Notes under the pieces: model-generated | What the model was told of the DNA's origin: nothing | What the model saw: the letters and a program-made list of their open reading frames with translations, nothing else | Database searches by the model: none | In this document: one piece after another, positions 1 through 8,568 of the stretch | Position numbering within the stretch: the stretch's first letter is position 1 | How the letters are laid out: each line of letters begins with the position of its first letter | Program-made: the position numbers and the translations under genes | Assembly (NCBI GenBank): GCA_017433725.1 | Contig: JAFRGQ010000073.1 | Span: 1-62,260 of the forward strand | DNA from: Lachnospiraceae bacterium | GTDB taxonomy: Bacteria; Bacillota; Clostridia; Lachnospirales; Lachnospiraceae | Reading direction: 5' to 3' | DNA length: 62,260 bases

Positions 1-1719
1 ATACTTCTCCTGTACCCAGTCCTGAATCTCCTGATAAGTCGCCTTGCTCTCCGCTGCTGTCAGATCCATTTCATCCATTTCGACCTTCACACTGATGTGA
101 TTCTTCGCTCCAGAAAGTTTGGACAACAAACATACAGTCTCGACATGCATAGTCTGAGGAAACATATCCACCAGACACCACCTCTTCACTCTCCATCCAT
201 GCTCCCTGAGCATAGCCATATCCTTCTTAAAACTCGATGCCTTGCAGGAAATATAGACCATCTCACCGACGCCATACTCTATGATCTGGCTGAGGGCCCG
301 CGGATTCACACCCTCCCGCGGCGGGTCGAGAATAATATAGTCCGGTCGCTCCTCAATTTCCTGAAGCTGCTCAAGCACATCTCCCGCTATAAAGGTGCAG
401 TTCGTTATGTCGTTCAAAGCAGCGTTCTCCTCGGCTGCCTTCACAGCCTCGGGGATCAATTCCACGCCATACACATGCCCGGCGACCGGTGAAAGCATCT
501 GCCCGATCGTACCGGTCCCGCTGTAAAGATCATAGAGAACCGGTGCATGAACCACCTCGGCATCCCTTTGCGGAGCCTGAGTCGTCCCATCTATCTCTTC
601 ATCCGCAGAAAGACTGTTCGTGGAAATTTCTGTATCCATGCCCGCCCCGTTCAACTGATTTTTATCAGTCCAAATTTTCTGCACTGAATCAGCCTTGTGT
701 GCAAGCTCATCATTCGATACTGTATCGTCTTCTTGCTCAAACCCAACTTTCGAGACCGTATCAGCCTCATGCGCGAACCGTCCTCCCTCCGGGATCTTCC
801 CGGTGACATATCGACGAACCGCATCATAAAGAACTTCCGCTCCGAGAGTATTAGTCTGGAAAAATGAAAACGCTGTTACTTTGAACTTCAGCCCGAGCAA
901 CTCCTCGTAAAAATAATCCTTTCCGTAAAGCGTATGAAGCACATCCACATTGACGGCATCCGCCATCTTATCGTCCTCGGCATGGAAAATTCCTGCAAAT
1001 GTCCCGCTGATCTCGAGTTTCCTCAGCCTGTCTGCCCAGGTCGAAAAATCATGCTGCATCTGAGATGACGTAATCAGATAGACGAGCAGCTCTCCAGTCG
1101 TCTGCGAGCGTCGAACAAGCAGGAAACGCAGAAATCCCTCATGAATTCTCTTATTATACTTCGGAAGATTATTCTCCTTGCAATAGTCAAGTGTTGCCCT
1201 GACGATTTTTCGAATGTCCTTGTGCACAAGTCTGCAGGAATCCGCGTCCAACACCGTGTATGTGGTGGCGCGCTTATGAAGGCCCAACGTGAGCGGACCA
1301 TCAAGGACCTCGTCTCCGAAGGAGAATTCCATCTTATTCCTGTATTCAAATTCATCGGGGCTCCCGAGAATACCATCATAGGCTGCTCCGTCCAGCACCT
1401 CTTCCAAAAGCCGGTTGACCATGTCAGACTTCATAGCCAGCTGCATCTCATAGGGCATCGTCTGGCACAGGCATCCCCCGCAGTCAGGAAAAATATCACA
1501 GACTTTTTCCCGGCTCTCCAGAGGAGATTTTTCCAAAAGCTCCAGAAGATTACCCTCCACACGATCCTTATGCTTCTTAAAAACACGGAAACGTATCTTT
1601 TGACCCGGTATCGTGTTCTTTACAGTCACTTTCTGCCCTTCTTCGGTATATATGCGGCCTCTGTTAGGATAATCAACTCTTTCTATTATACCCTCGGCTA
1701 TATCTTTTCTCTTCAGCAT
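1..1719 (-). CDS. rlmD: 23S rRNA (uracil-5-)-methyltransferase RlmD/RumA, 3' end off window
   Basis: SAM-dependent methyltransferase of the RumA/TrmA family, which makes m5U in 23S rRNA. The ATG at 1719 is the only ATG before an in-frame upstream stop. An N-terminal TRAM-like region is followed by clustered cysteines (CDIFPDCGGCLC) that fit the family's 4Fe-4S site. Near residue 395 is the SAM motif LYDLYSGTGTIGQ, then LDPPREGVNPRAL and the catalytic-cysteine motif VYISCKASSF. After the catalytic core the frame runs into KVEMDEMDLTAAESK, a C-terminal extension I associate with clostridial members, and leaves the window. Odd feature: about 80 acidic, Ser/Thr/Gln-rich residues (about 309-388) are inserted just before the SAM motif. 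The family call is firm; the exact target uridine is inferred from the family. Confidence 0.93.
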   Translation of the reverse strand, partial: MLKRKDIAEGIIERVDYPNRGRIYTEEGQKVTVKNTIPGQKIRFRVFKKHKDRVEGNLLELLEKSPLESREKVCDIFPDCGGCLCQTMPYEMQLAMKSDMVNRLLEEVLDGAAYDGILGSPDEFEYRNKMEFSFGDEVLDGPLTLGLHKRATTYTVLDADSCRLVHKDIRKIVRATLDYCKENNLPKYNKRIHEGFLRFLLVRRSQTTGELLVYLITSSQMQHDFSTWADRLRKLEISGTFAGIFHAEDDKMADAVNVDVLHTLYGKDYFYEELLGLKFKVTAFSFFQTNTLGAEVLYDAVRRYVTGKIPEGGRFAHEADTVSKVGFEQEDDTVSNDELAHKADSVQKIWTDKNQLNGAGMDTEISTNSLSADEEIDGTTQAPQRDAEVVHAPVLYDLYSGTGTIGQMLSPVAGHVYGVELIPEAVKAAEENAALNDITNCTFIAGDVLEQLQEIEERPDYIILDPPREGVNPRALSQIIEYGVGEMVYISCKASSFKKDMAMLREHGWRVKRWCLVDMFPQTMHVETVCLLSKLSGAKNHISVKVEMDEMDLTAAESKATYQEIQDWVQEKY

Positions 1720-1817
1720 GTATTTATCTCTATTCTCTCCTATATGATGAACAAATCAGCTACCCTTATAATCGTCTCCTGAATGATAGACGATTACTCA
1801 CTCAACGTATAATACAC

Positions 1818-1844
1818 AAAAAATACCCCGGCGTAAAGCCGGGG
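1818..1844 (-). terminator. Rho-independent terminator
   Basis: On the minus strand CCCCGGC-tttac-GCCGGGG is followed by TATTTTTT. It sits just after the stop of the acidic-tail membrane protein gene and before rlmD. Confidence 0.85.
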
Positions 1845-1875
1845 CACCATATTGTACTATTCAATTCGGTATGAT

Positions 1876-2220
1876 TTATTCTTCTACTGCCTCTTCTGCA
1901 ACTTCAGCCGGAGCGTCATCTTCAGCCGGTGCTTCTTCAGCAGCTTCCTCTGCCGGAGCTTCCTCTGCAGGAGCCTCTTCCTCGTCCTCAAAGTAATCAT
2001 CATCTTCGAAGTAATCATCGAAGTCGTCATCAAAATCGTCTTCGAAGTCTTCAAGATAATCCGGTGTGAAGAAACGGTATACAGCATAAGCAATCGCTGC
2101 AACAGCTGCTACACAGCCGATGATCGCGAGTATCCAAAGGACAGTTTTGCCCTTTTCCTGTTTTCTGGCTTCATCCTGCAATCTCACACGGGCGAGAATC
2201 TCATCAACCTTATTATTCAT
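1876..2220 (-). CDS. small single-pass membrane protein with long acidic tail
   Basis: Protein of 114 residues, function unknown. Residues 1-25 are charged, about 26-47 form one hydrophobic membrane segment (TVLWILAIIGCVAAVAAIAY), and the rest is an extreme Asp/Glu tail that turns into an Ala/Pro/Glu-rich end (repeats of EEAPAE). Start choice: a nearer upstream ATG at 2232 directly abuts the AAAGG Shine-Dalgarno, so the ATG at 2220 is used. Lachnospiraceae often carry such proteins; the tail may face either side of the membrane. It stands alone between a promoter and a terminator, so it is probably monocistronic. Confidence 0.75.
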   Translation of the reverse strand: MNNKVDEILARVRLQDEARKQEKGKTVLWILAIIGCVAAVAAIAYAVYRFFTPDYLEDFEDDFDDDFDDYFEDDDYFEDEEEAPAEEAPAEEAAEEAPAEDDAPAEVAEEAVEE

Positions 2221-2252
2221 AAATAGCACCATCCTTTCCGAATACTGTTGTC

Positions 2253-2262
2253 ATTATATCAC
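2253..2262 (-). promoter_or_regulatory. extended -10 promoter for the acidic-tail protein gene
   Basis: The minus strand reads TGATATAAT, an extended -10 (TGn-TATAAT), about 30 nt ahead of the gene's ATG. No good -35 hexamer is visible 17 bp upstream (GTGCAA), as expected for an extended -10 promoter. Confidence 0.5.
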
Positions 2263-2377
2263 GATATAATCTAAATTGCACTAAAAACCGGTAATTTTTA
2301 TTCTTTTTTATATCATATTTTTTCCTATATCACTCTTTTTCATAGATACGGATATTATTCATGCACAATAGCTTTTC

Positions 2378-4714
2378 TCACTCTTCGACTTTTTCCAGTT
2401 TTGCAAATGCCGCAAACATCTTTTTGACCCCCCATGCCGGGAAATCGACCGTGACCTCAAAGTCACGCCCACCCTCACGGATAGCTTTGACCGTACCCAC
2501 ACCGAACTTTTTGTGGATTACACTGTCTCCAACCTCATAACCGAGCATTTCATTAGTTGAGCCTGTCTGTTTTGTCGAGGTGCCGTCATAAATACGCGGA
2601 CCGGTTTTCGTATGCGCATCTGTCCGAGAGTTTGAATTGCTGCTCGTATACGGATTCGTGAACATTTTCGAAGGCGGCTTCGGCGCAAATGCCTTCGTCT
2701 GAATCGCATCCCGCATATCTTTTCCGAATCCGCCCTTCAGGTTATCGATCGTCGACTTTGCAGGAGCCTTTCTCCCCTGATCAAGTTTATCCCTCGCAAT
2801 TTCACGGACAAAACGGGATACCGAGTGCGGCTCGATCTGTCCCCGTGTCATTCGCTCATAGGCACAGGTGAGAGTCAACAATTCTTTGGCCCGGGTGATT
2901 CCGACATAGCAGAGCCTTCTTTCCTCCTCGATCTGTTCGTCGGAATCCTCCGCATTCAGGGACATCGAACTCGGAAACAGTCCCTCCTCCATACCTGCCA
3001 TGTATACGATAGGAAACTCAAGACCTTTAGCCGAGTGCAGCGTCATCAGAAGGACACGGTCATCCCCGTCATCAACCGTATCAATATCGGCGATCAGTGC
3101 GACCTCTTCAAGGAAACCTGAGAGTGTAGGGTGGTCTGCATTTGTCTCATATTGTACTGCCTTGGAAATCAATTCATCGATGTTCTGCATGCGCTCTCTG
3201 GCTTCGTCCGTATCCTCTGCCTCCAGGGCATCCTTGTATCCCGAATCGATGACCACGGTCCTGACCAGCTCGGATACGGTCTGATGGAGCGCCTCATTGC
3301 GGAGTTCCTCGATAAAGCCAGTGAATGTGCCCACTTTCTTAGCGGTCGCTTTTGAGAGACCGGGTATCTGTTCCGCCTCTTTTGCCGCATCGTAGAAAGA
3401 CATGCCTGCGTCCTGCGCATAAGCACTGATCTTATTCACTGTCGTCTGACCGATTCCTCTTTTCGGTATGTTAACAATACGCATCGATGCCAGACTGTCC
3501 ACGGCATTATCAATCGTCTTCAGATAAGCTAAAATGTCCTTAATCTCTCGTCTCGCATAGAAGTTCACACCGCCCACAAGCTTATAAGGTATGTTTAGGA
3601 ACAGGCATTTTTCTTCGAACAGACGTGACTGGGCGTTGGTTCTGTACAGAACAGCAAAATCCTTATAATTCCGTTCACCGCTCCGGACCATCCTCCCTAT
3701 CTCGGCTGCAACATATTCCGCCTCGTCAAAACCGGTCTGGAATCTCCTGAATCTGACCTTCTCTCCCGACCCTTTTTCCGTCCAAAGTTTTTTGCTCTTG
3801 CGGCCGCGGTTGTTCCGGATCACTTCATTTGCGGCGTCCAGTATATTGGAAGTCGACCGATAGTTCTGCTCGAGTCTTACAACCTTCGCATCCGGAAAGA
3901 TCTGTTCAAAGTTGAGAATATTCCGGATATTTGCACCGCGGAATTTATAGATACTCTGATCGTCGTCACCGACGACACAGAGATTGCGATGGCGTGCGGC
4001 AAGCCGGCTCACGAACTCGAACTGGACAGTGTTCGTATCCTGATATTCATCGACCATCATATAGAGGAAGCGTTCCTGATAGAGCTCCAGGACATCGGGG
4101 TGCTTGTCAAACAGCTCGACCGCGTTCACCAGCAGATCATCGAAGTCCATCGCATTGTTCTCTTTGAGCTGTTTCTGGTACTCCTCGTAGAAATCCGAAA
4201 CAAGTCCTCCCCAGTAGTCATGACTGTTCATACGGGCAAATTGCGCAGGACTCACATGCTCGTTCTTAGCCGAAGAAATCGCATGCAGCACCGCTCTTTC
4301 CTTGATCCGCTTGGTATCGACATTTTTACGGCGGAATATCTCTTTCATGATCTGAAGAGAATCGTCCGTATCATAAATCGTAAAGTAGCGGTCATATCCG
4401 AGAAGTTCGGCATGTCTGCGAAGAATCCTCACGCAGCATGAGTGGAAGGTCATGACCCAGATCTGGCTGGCACCGAAGCCGATCATGTTATCCACACGAT
4501 TCCGCATTTCATCTGCAGCTTTGTTCGTAAAGGTTATGGCCAGAATCTGCGACGGCATCACATCGAGAACATTCACAAGATACGAGATCCTGTGGACAAG
4601 AACTCTTGTCTTGCCTGATCCGGCACCCGCGAGGATCAGGACAGGACCTTCTGTCTGCAGGACCGCTTCTTTCTGTTCATCGTTCAAACCGGCTGTAATC
4701 TCATTTACATTCAT
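2378..4714 (-). CDS. pcrA: ATP-dependent DNA helicase PcrA (UvrD/Rep superfamily I)
   Basis: A 778-residue 3'-5' DNA helicase for repair and for clearing replication and transcription conflicts. Superfamily I motifs appear in order: Q-motif LNDEQKEAV, Walker A GAGSGKT (about 31-37), Walker B DEYQDT, motif III GDDDQSIYKFRGA, motif IV NYRST, motif V TLHSAKGLEFP and motif VI YVGITRAKE. The C-terminus has the PcrA/UvrD Tudor-like tail (VIHKKFGVGTVKAI), which in relatives binds RNA polymerase. Length is about 40 residues over the usual range through a low-complexity linker (about 655-700, rich in Ser, Asn and Thr). The gene follows yerC on the same strand, an arrangement like yerC-pcrB-pcrA in Bacillus but without pcrB. 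Confidence 0.97.
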   Translation of the reverse strand: MNVNEITAGLNDEQKEAVLQTEGPVLILAGAGSGKTRVLVHRISYLVNVLDVMPSQILAITFTNKAADEMRNRVDNMIGFGASQIWVMTFHSCCVRILRRHAELLGYDRYFTIYDTDDSLQIMKEIFRRKNVDTKRIKERAVLHAISSAKNEHVSPAQFARMNSHDYWGGLVSDFYEEYQKQLKENNAMDFDDLLVNAVELFDKHPDVLELYQERFLYMMVDEYQDTNTVQFEFVSRLAARHRNLCVVGDDDQSIYKFRGANIRNILNFEQIFPDAKVVRLEQNYRSTSNILDAANEVIRNNRGRKSKKLWTEKGSGEKVRFRRFQTGFDEAEYVAAEIGRMVRSGERNYKDFAVLYRTNAQSRLFEEKCLFLNIPYKLVGGVNFYARREIKDILAYLKTIDNAVDSLASMRIVNIPKRGIGQTTVNKISAYAQDAGMSFYDAAKEAEQIPGLSKATAKKVGTFTGFIEELRNEALHQTVSELVRTVVIDSGYKDALEAEDTDEARERMQNIDELISKAVQYETNADHPTLSGFLEEVALIADIDTVDDGDDRVLLMTLHSAKGLEFPIVYMAGMEEGLFPSSMSLNAEDSDEQIEEERRLCYVGITRAKELLTLTCAYERMTRGQIEPHSVSRFVREIARDKLDQGRKAPAKSTIDNLKGGFGKDMRDAIQTKAFAPKPPSKMFTNPYTSSNSNSRTDAHTKTGPRIYDGTSTKQTGSTNEMLGYEVGDSVIHKKFGVGTVKAIREGGRDFEVTVDFPAWGVKKMFAAFAKLEKVEE

Positions 4715-4837
4715 CTGTCTGAAAACTCCTTCTATATGTCAACGGCGATACTATCAAGCAGCCGGTTCGTCGGACCGTTTCTGCGATACTATCGGCGGGT
4801 CTTCTCTGTCGAATATCTATGATACAATTTTTCGTCA

Positions 4838-4880
4838 GAAAAAGAAAGAGGCAGAGCTTGGCAATGCCTCCCTCTGCCTT
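4838..4880 (-). terminator. Rho-independent terminator after yerC
   Basis: Minus strand: stem AGGCAGAG/CTCTGCCT with an interrupted loop, then CTTTCTTTTT. It lies between the yerC stop and pcrA, suggesting pcrA also has its own transcription start. Confidence 0.7.
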
Positions 4881-4908
4881 AAGATGTCTCATCTGTTATC
4901 GCTCGGTT

Positions 4909-5223
4909 TTATTCTTCATTCTCCTGTGCGTTCTTCTTTTCAGCAAGCCTGTTCCAGACAATATCGTATCCGTTATTGCCGTAATTGAGGGAACGGTTCA
5001 CGCGACTGATTGTAGCGGTCGACGCGCCCGTCTTCTCAGAGATATCAAGATAAGTCTGCTTGTTCCTGAGCATCCCGGCTACCTCATACCGCTGGGATAG
5101 TGAAAGAATCTCGTTTATCGTGCACACATCTTCAAAAAAATCATACGCCTCTTCTCTGGTCTCCAGGCACAGAATCGCGTCAAACAGACTGTCAACCGCC
5201 TCTGTATGAAGCTTCTTGTTCAT
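4909..5223 (-). CDS. yerC: YerC/YecD family TrpR-like DNA-binding protein
   Basis: A 104-residue TrpR-superfamily protein. The family signature is clear: EEAYDFFEDVCTINEILSLS, then a helix-turn-helix around DISEKTGASTATISRVNRSL (about 60-80), where the SxATISRxxR element is the recognition helix of the TrpR fold. It lacks a recognisable effector domain. The start is supported by AAAGGAG 9 nt upstream. It lies directly upstream of pcrA, as is common in Firmicutes. Target genes cannot be read from the sequence. Confidence 0.9.
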   Translation of the reverse strand: MNKKLHTEAVDSLFDAILCLETREEAYDFFEDVCTINEILSLSQRYEVAGMLRNKQTYLDISEKTGASTATISRVNRSLNYGNNGYDIVWNRLAEKKNAQENEE

Positions 5224-5276
5224 CTTCCATTTCTCCTTTACCTTATGTCACCAAACAAATACTTTACATAAATAAT

Positions 5277-5365
5277 ATCATCAGAACCGCTTCGCGAACC
5301 CGATAATCATAATTCAGGCGATTTCACCGCCTTTTATCGGGAATTGCTGCACAACTTCCGATAAG
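5277..5365. repeat. interspersed three-stem-loop repeat, family A, copy 1
   Basis: About 89 bp containing three hairpins in a row: a stem around CCGCTTCGCG closed by ATC(A/G)G/CCGAT, a GGCG/CGCC stem, and a stem with ATCGG...CCGAT ends. It is followed at once by a second copy and matched by a third at 55787-55878. The 5224-5668 interval holds no gene; it contains these repeats and an inverted repeat at 5544-5589. Confidence 0.8.
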
Positions 5366-5369
5366 ATAT

Positions 5370-5456
5370 ATCATCGGAACCGCTTCGCGAACCCGATAAT
5401 CGAATGACGGCCGTAAACGGCCTTTTATTGGGAGTTCCTTACGGAACTTCCAATAA
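5370..5456. repeat. interspersed three-stem-loop repeat, family A, copy 2
   Basis: Same first hairpin as copy 1 but altered second and third stems. The second is GGCC/GGCC rather than GGCG/CGCC. The third is ATTGGGAGTTCC/GGAACTTCCAAT rather than an ATCGG-ended stem. The changes are compensatory, so pairing is kept. Confidence 0.8.
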
Positions 5457-5543
5457 ATTATACTATATCCTGACCATAATTATCTACTGTTTCACTTTAA
5501 TTTTTTAAAATTTTGCAGTACAGAAGCACACAGAGTATAGACA

Positions 5544-5589
5544 TGCCCGGATTGGAGCCTCCCACCGGTATGGGAAACTGATCCGGGCA
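5544..5589. other. nested inverted repeat, possible small structured RNA
   Basis: Outer arms TGCCCGGAT (5544-5552) and ATCCGGGCA (5581-5589) are perfect complements. They enclose TCCCA...TGGGA (5560-5564, 5571-5575). There is no T-run on either side, so it is not an ordinary terminator. Function unknown. Confidence 0.5.
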
Positions 5590-5668
5590 GGATGATATAT
5601 CCTATATCTTCGGGAAAAACTTGCAATAATGCTGAACTGTTAATCTACGGGACCGATTTCAGTAATCA

Positions 5669-6196
5669 TCAATTGTCGATCTTCAGGAGCAGCTTTTCCA
5701 TGATGTACATATATATTTCCTGAGACTTGGACGGCCAGCGCGCGCATACACGCTCTGCCTCCTCCTCTGTCGGAACATTGAAGGTCAGGTCAATGAGCTT
5801 CTCCTTCCCCTCCTGGACATAACACCTTACCGCATACTCCCGTGTCTCAGTGCGCACATAATCCGCTCTGGTGCAACTTTCGTTCCGCATCTCAAAGGCA
5901 TTTTCCAGCAGGTACTCATCTATATCGGCCTTGATGGCATCCGAAATCATATAAGAAAAATACTCAAGCGTCTTCTCTCCTGCCTGCGTCGCCTGATACG
6001 TCGAAGTATTGCGGATCTTCTCTCCTTTGATCAGATCAGCTTCCAGAAGATCGTTGATGACTTCCTGAACATGAAAATAATCCGTGTATTCCTTACCGAC
6101 GATGAACTCGGTAATCTGGGCGTTGGTGAGCGGAAACGTCACCTTGCGAAGCATGTAAAGAATAATCAGTTTGTACAGTGTAGAAGCCTCAGCCAT
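5669..6196 (-). CDS. DUF4364 family winged-helix protein
   Basis: A 175-residue protein of the DUF4364 family, seen widely in Clostridia. The N-terminal half (about 1-90) reads as a winged helix-turn-helix: LYKLIILYMLRKVTFPLTNAQ, YTDYFHVQEVINDLLEADLI, then a wing-like segment ending in TQAGEKTLEYF. The C-terminal half (about 95-170) is an alpha/beta segment ending in a helix (QEIYMYIMEKLLLKI). The start overlaps the rarA stop by 8 bp, so the two are translationally linked. It is probably a transcription factor or nucleic-acid-binding accessory; no target is known to me. Confidence 0.85.
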   Translation of the reverse strand: MAEASTLYKLIILYMLRKVTFPLTNAQITEFIVGKEYTDYFHVQEVINDLLEADLIKGEKIRNTSTYQATQAGEKTLEYFSYMISDAIKADIDEYLLENAFEMRNESCTRADYVRTETREYAVRCYVQEGKEKLIDLTFNVPTEEEAERVCARWPSKSQEIYMYIMEKLLLKIDN

Positions 6197-7520
6197 TGTT
6201 TTCCTCCATCTCCTTTAAAAACCGCAAATGCTCGCTGATTGTTTTTTCATAACCGATATCCGTCGGTTCATAGAATCGCTCGTTGATGATCTCATCCGGC
6301 AGGTACTGCTGTCTTACATAGTGATTAGGATAATCATGCGCATATTTATAACCAACAGCCTGCGGCACATCGCCTTCACCGTTGGCATGAATATTCTTCA
6401 GGTGTCCAGGCACGGAAGTCTTGACCTGCTGCACATTCTCCAGAGCCTTACCGATCGCCATATACGATGCATTGCTCTTGGGAGCACACGCCACATATAT
6501 AGCTGCCTGAGCCAGAAGAATCCTTGCTTCCGGCATTCCGACCCGCTCCACGGCAAGGCATGCCGATGTAGCCAGAGTGAGCGCCATCGGATCGGCGTTT
6601 CCTACATCTTCGGATGCACAGATCATGATCCTTCTGGCGATGAACTTGATATCCTCACCCGCTGTCAGCATCTTTGCCAGATAATAAGCCGCCGCATCCG
6701 GGTCGGAACCGCGCATGCTTTTGATAAAAGCAGAGATCGTATCGTAATGCTGTTCACCCGTCTTATCATAATGCACGGCTCTCCTCTGAATACAGTCCGC
6801 TGCCGTATCGAGGTCAATTATAATCTGTCCGTTCTCATCCGGTTCCGTGGTCATGACTGCCAGCTCTATCGCATTCAGCGCAGTTCTCGCGTCTCCTCCC
6901 GCCGTATCCGCAAGAAAGTCTCTTGCGTCGGGCATAAGAACGGCGTGCAGAGCTCCGAGTCCTCTGACCCGGTCTGACATTGCGCGGTCAAGAAGCTTAG
7001 CAATATCCTCTTTCGACAGAGGATGCAGTTCAAATATTGTAGACCGTGAAAGCAGAGCGGAGTTCACTTCAAAGTACGGGTTCTCCGTCGTTGCTCCGAT
7101 CAGGATAACCGTTCCATCCTCGACATAAGGAAGCAGGTAGTCCTGCTGGGCTTTATTGAACCTGTGGATCTCGTCGATGAACAAAATAGTTCTTCTCCCG
7201 AATCCGCCCAGTGCCTCCTTCGCATCCTGCACAGCTGCTTCCATATCTTTTTTTCCCGAAGTCGTAGCGTTGAGCTGCCTGAAGGACGCGTTAGTCGTGT
7301 TGGCGATGACCTGTGCGAGTGTAGTCTTCCCTGTCCCGGGAGGACCGTAAAAAATCACACTGGTAAGCTTATCCGCCTTGATCGCACGGTACAGCAGCTT
7401 ACCCCTGCCGATAATATGCTGCTGCCCCACAACTTCCTCGAGCGTCGTCGGACGCAGCCTGCTGGCCAGAGGCGATTCGCTCTCCTGCTTCTTCTGTTTC
7501 ATATAATCAAATAGGTCCAT
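6189..7520 (-). CDS. rarA: replication-associated recombination protein A (RarA/MgsA), AAA+ ATPase
   Basis: A 443-residue clamp-loader-like AAA+ ATPase that acts at stalled replication forks. Order: N-terminal PLASRLRPTTLEEVVGQQHI, Walker A GPPGTGKTT (about 59-67), Walker B LFIDEIHRF, sensor 1 GATTENPYFEV and arginine-finger region SRSTIFEL. The C-terminal tetramerisation region contains RGSDPDAAAYYLAKML, ASEDVGNADP and GYKYAHDYPNHYV. All are family signatures. Only 32 bp separate it from the SGNH gene upstream, so read-through from the O-acylation genes is possible. A single-gene stress or replication function is expected from the family. Confidence 0.96.
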   Translation of the reverse strand: MDLFDYMKQKKQESESPLASRLRPTTLEEVVGQQHIIGRGKLLYRAIKADKLTSVIFYGPPGTGKTTLAQVIANTTNASFRQLNATTSGKKDMEAAVQDAKEALGGFGRRTILFIDEIHRFNKAQQDYLLPYVEDGTVILIGATTENPYFEVNSALLSRSTIFELHPLSKEDIAKLLDRAMSDRVRGLGALHAVLMPDARDFLADTAGGDARTALNAIELAVMTTEPDENGQIIIDLDTAADCIQRRAVHYDKTGEQHYDTISAFIKSMRGSDPDAAAYYLAKMLTAGEDIKFIARRIMICASEDVGNADPMALTLATSACLAVERVGMPEARILLAQAAIYVACAPKSNASYMAIGKALENVQQVKTSVPGHLKNIHANGEGDVPQAVGYKYAHDYPNHYVRQQYLPDEIINERFYEPTDIGYEKTISEHLRFLKEMEENNG

Positions 7521-7552
7521 ACGTTTCTCCGCTCGTATCGGTTTTTTTGTTA

Positions 7553-8497
7553 TTATCCTTCGTCAAAAGATAACATATCATACAGTTCGGTTCCTGCATA
7601 TATGTCCTTGATCAGTCGATCATAGTTGTCATCATTGGCATATTTGCCCGTGAAATGCGTTCCGTCCCCGGCCTGTTCTGCCGGATAATAGGTGACCATA
7701 TCTAAATAGTCCGGACTGATTTCTCGAATCTTCGACTTTTCGAAATCGCTTCTGAGAGCCTGTACTTTATCGGCACTTGCTTCCGAAACCGGACAAGGAT
7801 AGAGGTGAAATGCGACGTTTCTCTCTTTGCACATCGTATATATCTTATATACATACTGATCCGCCAGTTCAAGCTGATTTGAAGGAATATACCCCTCCGA
7901 ATGTTCTTTCAACATATTCAGATAAATTTTCCTGTTAATGGGAGAACGGTCTATAAATTGAACAACTGATGGATTCAGGAACAGCTTTCCGTAAACATCC
8001 CCGAGGCAGTCGATTGTCTCCTGATCAAGATATTTCAAAGTGTCGGTCTCCACAAACGGCATCACTACATACAGGTATCCCCAGTTCGTATCGAATGTCC
8101 GCACCAATGATTTCGGCAGCATCAATAGAAATACATCAGTAGTATCAGGATGATGTTCGAGGTATTCCTTAGCCATTATATACTGACCCGCAGCTGTAAG
8201 TCCCGCGTTGGATCCTAACATTGCAATGTGGGTATTCCGTGACTGCAGATGAGAGAATAACTGTCTGCACACGCTGTCTCCGATTATTAGCTTCGTAGTG
8301 CCGTCAGGGTAATGCGTTCTTTCTAAATAAGGCTTGATTTCATCCGGCCCTCTGTCCTGTGCAATATACTCTGTGCTGTCAGTCAGTTCTGCCAGAATGG
8401 TCCGTGTCGGCTCACGCATAGATAAAAAATCCACGAAGATGAGCACGGAGAACAGCACAATTATAAAAAGCAATACATTTAAGTAAAATTTTCTCAT
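7553..8497 (-). CDS. membrane-anchored SGNH-like acyltransferase partner (DltD/AlgJ-like)
   Basis: A 314-residue protein with one N-terminal membrane segment (about 4-26) and an extracytoplasmic domain. The catalytic triad expected of SGNH esterases/transferases is visible: GDS at 73-75 and DGTH at 278-281. The ATG at 8497 has AAGGAG at good spacing; an earlier ATG at 8560 has none. It follows the MBOAT gene by 71 bp. By analogy with DltB/DltD, AlgI/AlgJ and PatA/PatB, the MBOAT carries an acyl group across the membrane and this protein transfers it to a surface polymer. The actual acceptor (polysaccharide, teichoic acid or peptidoglycan) is unknown. Confidence 0.75.
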   Translation of the reverse strand: MRKFYLNVLLFIIVLFSVLIFVDFLSMREPTRTILAELTDSTEYIAQDRGPDEIKPYLERTHYPDGTTKLIIGDSVCRQLFSHLQSRNTHIAMLGSNAGLTAAGQYIMAKEYLEHHPDTTDVFLLMLPKSLVRTFDTNWGYLYVVMPFVETDTLKYLDQETIDCLGDVYGKLFLNPSVVQFIDRSPINRKIYLNMLKEHSEGYIPSNQLELADQYVYKIYTMCKERNVAFHLYPCPVSEASADKVQALRSDFEKSKIREISPDYLDMVTYYPAEQAGDGTHFTGKYANDDNYDRLIKDIYAGTELYDMLSFDEG

Positions 8498-8568
8498 GAG
8501 CGAAACTCCTTCTCTACGTTGAGCAGGGTATCTATCTTTTACTGTTTTCCGATGAAACATCGAAAATT

